Notes under the pieces: model-generated
What the model saw: only the letters and a program-made list of their open reading frames with translations
What the model was told of the DNA's origin: nothing
Databases searched by the model: none
Position numbers and translations under genes: made by a program
DNA from: Geobacillus vulcani PSS1
GTDB lineage: Bacteria > Bacillota > Bacilli > Bacillales > Anoxybacillaceae
Length of the DNA: 64,000 nucleotides
Direction of reading: 5' to 3'
Assembly (NCBI RefSeq): GCF_000733845.1
Contig: NZ_JPOI01000001.1
Span: forward strand, 1,403,501 to 1,467,500
Shown here: positions 59,601-64,000 of the stretch, piece by piece
How the letters are laid out: each line of letters opens with the position of its first letter
How positions within the stretch are numbered: position 1 is the stretch's first letter

Positions 59601-60575
59601 ATGACGAAGCCGTACATATTCATTACGCGGAAATTGCCCGAGGACGTGGTCGAGCCGCTTTTGTCCACCGCCGAGGTCGACATGTGGCCGCATGAGGACG
59701 TGGCCGTGCCGCACGATGTGCTTGTGGAAAAGGCCAAGCGGGCGACGGCCATCTTGCCGATGGTGTCCGATTCGATTGATGAAGCCGTCTTGTCCGCTGG
59801 TTCGGCGCTCAAAATCGTTGCCAACATGGGAGTGGGGTATGACAACATCGATGTTCCAGTGGCGACGAAGCGCGGCATTGTCGTGTGCAACACGCCGGGC
59901 GTGTTGACCGATACGACGGCCGATTTGACGTTTGCGCTTTTATTGGCCACCGCCCGCCGCCTCGTGGAAGCGGCTGAATTTTTGAAGGAAGGGAAATGGA
60001 AAAGCTGGAGCCCGTTTTTGCTCGCCGGAGCCGACGTCCATCATAAAACGATCGGCATCGTCGGCATGGGAAACATCGGCCAGGCGGTGGCGAAGCGGGC
60101 GAAAGGGTTTGACATGAACATTTTGTATTACAACCGCTCCCGACGTCCGGAGGCGGAAGAGAAGCTTGGCGCCGTCTATCGGCCGTTTGCTGATTTGCTT
60201 TCGGAGAGCGATTTTGTCGTCTGTTTGACGCCGCTCACGCCCGAGACGCGCCATTTGTTCAACCGCGAGGCGTTTCGGCAAATGAAGAAGTCGGCGATTT
60301 TCATTAACGCGGCGCGCGGCGCGGTCGTCGATGAACAGGCGCTGTATGAGGCGCTCGTTCAAGGGGAGATCGCCGCGGCGGGATTGGATGTGTTTGAACA
60401 CGAGCCGGTTGCGGCCGATCACCCGCTCGTGGCGCTGCCGAATGTCGTCGCCTTGCCGCATATCGGCAGCGCCACGTACGAAACGCGGCGGGCGATGATG
60501 ACGTTGGCGCGCGACAACATCCTTGCCGTGCTTGAAGGAAGGCCGCCGTTGACGCCGGTGAATCGGCCGGCGTAA
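59601..60575 (+). CDS. D-isomer 2-hydroxyacid dehydrogenase (glyoxylate/hydroxypyruvate reductase-like)
   Basis: A 324-residue NAD(P)-dependent dehydrogenase. The cofactor fold is in IGIVGMGNIGQAVAKRAKGF. Catalytic Arg is in NAARGAVVDEQAL, Glu in DVFEHEP and His in LPHIGSAT. GVGYDNIDVPVATKRGI marks the GhrB/GyaR subgroup, so glyoxylate, hydroxypyruvate or 2-ketogluconate are candidates. ATG 59601 behind AAGTGAGGGG. It is extra relative to the B. subtilis yutH-hom junction. Confidence 0.85.
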   Translation: MTKPYIFITRKLPEDVVEPLLSTAEVDMWPHEDVAVPHDVLVEKAKRATAILPMVSDSIDEAVLSAGSALKIVANMGVGYDNIDVPVATKRGIVVCNTPGVLTDTTADLTFALLLATARRLVEAAEFLKEGKWKSWSPFLLAGADVHHKTIGIVGMGNIGQAVAKRAKGFDMNILYYNRSRRPEAEEKLGAVYRPFADLLSESDFVVCLTPLTPETRHLFNREAFRQMKKSAIFINAARGAVVDEQALYEALVQGEIAAAGLDVFEHEPVAADHPLVALPNVVALPHIGSATYETRRAMMTLARDNILAVLEGRPPLTPVNRPA

Positions 60576-60629
60576 GGTTTTCCGCGGCGGCGGTGGGCGC
60601 GGGCACATCGTTCGGTGCAAAAATTTTCG

Positions 60630-60658
60630 TTGCCAAATGGCCGATCGTCTTTTATAAT
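60630..60658 (+). promoter_or_regulatory. hom-thrCB promoter
   Basis: TTGCCA and a consensus TATAAT are separated by 17 bases, 55 bases before hom. No riboswitch or T-box is visible in the short leader. Confidence 0.65.
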
Positions 60659-60712
60659 GTCTACTATAAAAATACAAATGTCTACTGTGCGTAAACAGAA
60701 GGGGCGGGGAAG

Positions 60713-62014
60713 ATGGAAAAACCGATTTTGGTTGGCTTGTTAGGATTAGGAACCGTTGGAAGCGGCGTGGTCAAAATTATTGAAAACCACCAAGAAAAAT
60801 TGATGCATCAAGTCGGGTGCCCAGTGAAGGTGAAAAAAATTCTTGTCCGGGATGTACAGAAACCGCGCGATGTCCAGGTCGATCCGGCGCTGCTGACAAC
60901 GAGCGCCGCCGAGGTGATCGATGATCCGGATATTGATGTCATCATCGAAGTGATGGGCGGGATTGAGGAGACAAAAGAGCTGCTGCTGCGGGCGCTGCGC
61001 CAAGGAAAGCATGTCGTGACCGCGAACAAAGACGTCATGGCGGTCTACGGTTCAGAGTTGCTTCGGGTGGCGGCGGAGCATCAATGCGATTTGTTTTATG
61101 AAGCGAGCGTCGCCGGCGGCATTCCGATTTTGCGCAGCTTGGTCGATGGTTTGGCGTCGGACCGGATTACGAAGCTCATGGGTATTGTGAACGGGACGAC
61201 GAACTACATTTTGACGAACATGGCGCAAAACGGCGCCTCCTATGAAGCGGCGCTCGCGGAAGCGCAGGCGCTCGGGTTCGCGGAAGCCGATCCGACGTCA
61301 GACGTCGAAGGGTTGGATGCGGCGCGGAAAATGGCGATTTTGGCCCGCCTTGGCTTTTCCATGGACATCGACTTGGACGATGTGCAAGTGAAAGGCATCA
61401 CCCACGTGACGGAAGAAGATTTAAACTATGGGAAGCGACTCGGCTACACGATGAAATTGATCGGCATCGCCCAGCGCGACGGGCAGAAGGTCGAGGTGAG
61501 CGTTCAGCCGACGTTTTTGCCGGATTCGCATCCGTTGGCGTCCGTGCACAACGAATACAATGCGGTGTATGTATACGGCGAAGCGGTCGGGGAGACGATG
61601 TTTTACGGGCCGGGGGCCGGGAGCTTGCCGACGGCGACGGCGGTTGTCTCCGACTTGGTCGCGGTGATGAAAAACATGCGCCTTGGCGTCAACGGCCGCT
61701 ATGCTGTCGCGCCGCAATATGAAAAACAGTTGAAGACGCCGGCGGAGATTTTCTCGAAATACTTTTTGCGTATTCACGTCAAAGACCAGGTCGGCGCGTT
61801 TGCCAAAATTACGACGCTGTTTTCCGAGCGCGGGGTGAGCTTTGAGAAAATTTTGCAGCTGCCGCTGAAAGAAGACGGCTTGGCGGAAATCGTCATCGTC
61901 ACGCATGATGCCTCGCAGCAAGACTACCAAGACATTTTGCAGCAGCTCGGCGATTTGGAGATCGTCGAACGGGTGCAAAGCTCGTATCGGGTGGAAGGGG
62001 AGAAACGGCCATGA
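60713..62014 (+). CDS. hom: Homoserine dehydrogenase
   Basis: A 433-residue NAD(P)H enzyme that reduces aspartate semialdehyde to homoserine. The cofactor fold starts [30 protein letters not shown] and NGTTNYILT mark the catalytic domain, and the aspartate/lysine pair lies in [16 protein letters not shown]. Residues 355-430 are an ACT domain ([20 protein letters not shown]), giving threonine feedback. Overlaps thrC (ATGA). Confidence 0.96.
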   Translation: MEKPILVGLLGLGTVGSGVVKIIENHQEKLMHQVGCPVKVKKILVRDVQKPRDVQVDPALLTTSAAEVIDDPDIDVIIEVMGGIEETKELLLRALRQGKHVVTANKDVMAVYGSELLRVAAEHQCDLFYEASVAGGIPILRSLVDGLASDRITKLMGIVNGTTNYILTNMAQNGASYEAALAEAQALGFAEADPTSDVEGLDAARKMAILARLGFSMDIDLDDVQVKGITHVTEEDLNYGKRLGYTMKLIGIAQRDGQKVEVSVQPTFLPDSHPLASVHNEYNAVYVYGEAVGETMFYGPGAGSLPTATAVVSDLVAVMKNMRLGVNGRYAVAPQYEKQLKTPAEIFSKYFLRIHVKDQVGAFAKITTLFSERGVSFEKILQLPLKEDGLAEIVIVTHDASQQDYQDILQQLGDLEIVERVQSSYRVEGEKRP

Positions 62015-63072
62015 CATGGAAAGGGCTGCTTGACGCCTACGGCGATTTTTTGCCGCTCACGGCGGCGACGCCGAGGCTGTCGCTTTGCGAAGGGAATACG
62101 CCGCTCATCCCGCTGCCGCGGCTGTCGGAAGAGCTTGGGATTACGCTTTACGTCAAGGTCGAAGGGGCGAACCCGACTGGTTCGTTTAAAGACCGCGGCA
62201 TGGTGATGGCGGTGGCGAAGGCGAAAGAGGAAGGAAGCCATACGATCATTTGCGCCTCCACCGGCAACACGTCCGCTTCAGCGGCCGCCTATGCGGCGCG
62301 CGCCGGCATGCGTTGCCTCGTCGTCGTGCCGAACGGAAAGATCGCCCTCGGCAAGTTGGCGCAAGCGGCGATGTATGGCGCAGACATTTTTGCCATTGAC
62401 GGCAACTTTGATGAGGCGCTCAACATGGTGCGCCGGCTGAGCGAAACGGCGCCGATTACGCTCGTCAACTCGGTCAACCCGTACCGGATCGAAGGGCAAA
62501 AAACGGCGGCGTTTGAAGTATGCGATCAGCTTGGGCGCGCTCCGGACGTGCTCGCCATTCCGGTCGGCAACGCCGGCAACATCACCGCCTATTGGAAAGG
62601 GTTTAAGGAGTATCACGAAGCGAAAGGGACGGGCTTGCCGCAAATGCGCGGCTTTGAAGCGGAAGGAGCGGCGGCGATCGTCCGCAATCAAGTGATTGAA
62701 CAGCCGGAGACGGTGGCGACGGCGATTCGCATCGGCAACCCGGCGAGCTGGGAAAAAGCGGTCGAAGCGGCGAACGAGTCGCGCGGGAAAATCGATGAAG
62801 TGAGCGATGCGGACATTTTGGCCGCCTACAAGCGGCTCGCCCGGACGGAAGGCGTGTTCGCCGAGCCGGCGTCATGCGCGGCGATCGCCGGGGTCATCAA
62901 ACAGCGCGAGCGGAACGAAATTGAACGCGGCAGCCTCGTCGTCGCGGTTCTCACTGGCAACGGATTGAAAGACCCGGCCATCGCCTTGGAGGCCGCGGCG
63001 ATCGAACCGATCGTGCTGCCGAACGATGAACAAGTTGTCTTGGAGCATTTGCAAGGGGTTGTCCGGGCATGA
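62011..63072 (+). CDS. thrC: Threonine synthase
   Basis: A 353-residue short-form PLP enzyme. The lysine is in [11 protein letters not shown] and the phosphate-binding loop in [30 protein letters not shown] is canonical. It converts O-phosphohomoserine to threonine. Overlaps both hom and thrB by four bases, so the three are translationally coupled. Confidence 0.96.
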   Translation: MTWKGLLDAYGDFLPLTAATPRLSLCEGNTPLIPLPRLSEELGITLYVKVEGANPTGSFKDRGMVMAVAKAKEEGSHTIICASTGNTSASAAAYAARAGMRCLVVVPNGKIALGKLAQAAMYGADIFAIDGNFDEALNMVRRLSETAPITLVNSVNPYRIEGQKTAAFEVCDQLGRAPDVLAIPVGNAGNITAYWKGFKEYHEAKGTGLPQMRGFEAEGAAAIVRNQVIEQPETVATAIRIGNPASWEKAVEAANESRGKIDEVSDADILAAYKRLARTEGVFAEPASCAAIAGVIKQRERNEIERGSLVVAVLTGNGLKDPAIALEAAAIEPIVLPNDEQVVLEHLQGVVRA

Positions 63073-63983
63073 AAGAAGACGAGATGTTGAAGATCGTCGT
63101 CCCGGGAAGCACGGCGAACTTAGGGCCTGGGTTTGACTCGATCGGGCTCGCGATCAATCGCTATTTGACGCTTGACGTCCGCTTGGCGGATGTGTGGTCG
63201 TTTGCGCCGAAAACGGCGGAAGTGAGCGGCATTCCGCGCGGGACGGACAATTTGGTGTATCAAGTGGCGGCGGAGACGGCGGATGTTTACGGCCGCCGGC
63301 TGCCGAGCTGCTCGGTGGAAGTGTCCAGCGACATTCCGTTTACGCGCGGGCTCGGGAGCAGCGCGGCGGCGGTCGTCGCCGGCATTGAGCTTGCCGACGC
63401 GCTGCTTGGGCTTCAGTTGTCGCGCGAACAAAAGATGGAGCTGGCCGCTCGCTATGAAGGCCACCCGGACAATGTCGGCGCCTCGTTGTACGGGGGGCTG
63501 GTCATCGGCTGCTGCCGCGGTTCGGGCGTCGATGTCGTCCATATTCCACAATTGGATGTGGAGCTTGTCGCTATTATTCCGGAGTATGAACTAGAAACGA
63601 AAAAGGCGCGCGGACAGCTGCCGGAGCAATGGCCGAGAGAGCGCGCTGTCGAGGCGAGCGCCGTCAGCAACGTTCTTGTCGCCGCGTTGCTCACAAAAAA
63701 CTGGAAGCTGGCCGGCCGGATGATGGCGGCTGATTTGTTCCACCAGCCGTACCGAAAACCGCTCGTTCCAGAACTCGAGCGGGCCGAGGCGCTCGCTGAG
63801 GAATACGGGGCGATCGGCGCGGCGCTGAGCGGAGCGGGGCCGACGGTGCTCGTCTTTGCCGAACCAGGCCAAGGAGAGCGGCTCGCGCGCCGGCTGCACC
63901 CGCATTTTCCGGCGTGCGAAATCGCGCGTCTTTCCGTCGAGCCGCGCGGCAGCCGCGTCTACAAACTGGCGCTTGAAGCTTGA
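63069..63983 (+). CDS. thrB: Homoserine kinase
   Basis: A 304-residue GHMP kinase. [18 protein letters not shown] is the N-terminal block, [16 protein letters not shown] the ATP-binding glycine loop and [12 protein letters not shown] the third GHMP motif. Phosphorylates homoserine for ThrC. ATG 63069 overlaps the thrC stop. Complete at its 3' end, with 17 bases left in the window. Confidence 0.96.
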   Translation: MKEDEMLKIVVPGSTANLGPGFDSIGLAINRYLTLDVRLADVWSFAPKTAEVSGIPRGTDNLVYQVAAETADVYGRRLPSCSVEVSSDIPFTRGLGSSAAAVVAGIELADALLGLQLSREQKMELAARYEGHPDNVGASLYGGLVIGCCRGSGVDVVHIPQLDVELVAIIPEYELETKKARGQLPEQWPRERAVEASAVSNVLVAALLTKNWKLAGRMMAADLFHQPYRKPLVPELERAEALAEEYGAIGAALSGAGPTVLVFAEPGQGERLARRLHPHFPACEIARLSVEPRGSRVYKLALEA

Positions 63984-64000
63984 ACCTTGTTGGGGCGCCG

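Noticed and set aside
60576..60712. T-box or threonine attenuator before hom
   Set aside because: The leader is short and lacks the T-box sequence and a leader peptide rich in Thr; only a promoter is visible.

Overview
The window is chromosomal DNA of a thermophilic Bacillaceae bacterium, almost certainly Geobacillus or a close relative. The evidence is the GC-rich third codon positions, AAGGAGG-type ribosome sites, frequent GTG/TTG starts, spore genes (a ger receptor, CotF-like coat proteins, YunB, LytH, YutC, YutH, YuzL) and long stretches collinear with the Bacillus subtilis yus/yur/suf and yun/lytH/lipA/yut/hom-thr regions. I saw no rRNA, tRNA, CRISPR array or intact insertion sequence.

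Region 1 (about 0.25-12.2 kb, plus strand) is an aromatic-acid catabolic block. It encodes the meta-cleavage arm of 4-hydroxyphenylacetate/homoprotocatechuate degradation: a VOC-type extradiol dioxygenase, a DapA-class aldolase, a split HpaG decarboxylase/isomerase, the CHM isomerase and the CHMS dehydrogenase. A GntR/FCD regulator follows, then a complete Liv-type ABC importer preceded by an exact cre (CcpA) consensus site, and an HpaC/PheA2-like flavin reductase. The oxygenase partner of the reductase is not in the window.

Region 2 (12.3-22.5 kb) holds a minimal FAD-only thioredoxin-reductase-like protein (minus), an atypical pyruvate-kinase-like protein preceded by a tiny zinc-ribbon frame, bioD-bioA under a BirA-type operator, two short Gly/Phe/Tyr/Trp-rich proteins, a gerABC-type germination receptor operon (minus) and two small coat proteins (minus).

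Region 3 (22.6-41 kb) follows B. subtilis order: fadM, yuzL (minus), fadN-fadA-fadE under a FadR box, yusI, gcvH, yusG, yusF, yusE, yusD, a SAM-I (S-box) riboswitch with metN-metP-metQ, a small membrane protein (minus), yurZ and sufC-D-S-U-B.

Region 4 (41.1-64 kb) has a LysE-family exporter (minus), then yunF-E-D-C-B. A second Liv-type operon (livK-H-M-G-F) interrupts the expected yunB-lytH junction and is bracketed by two direct copies of a structured repeat of about 110 bp. After it come lytH (minus), lipA, yutC (minus), yutD, two small conserved genes (minus), yutE (HepT-like), yutF, yutG (minus), yutH, a 2-hydroxyacid dehydrogenase and hom-thrC-thrB.

The most unusual items are the repeat-bracketed liv operon with a nearby IS200/IS605-like structured remnant, the pyruvate-kinase homologue with its out-of-frame zinc ribbon, the DapA-class aldolase and dedicated importer in the aromatic cluster, and a hairpin that buries the yunB ribosome site. 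I found no clearly novel multi-gene system; these are leads. All family assignments come from reading motifs and from knowledge of the families. No database search was run.
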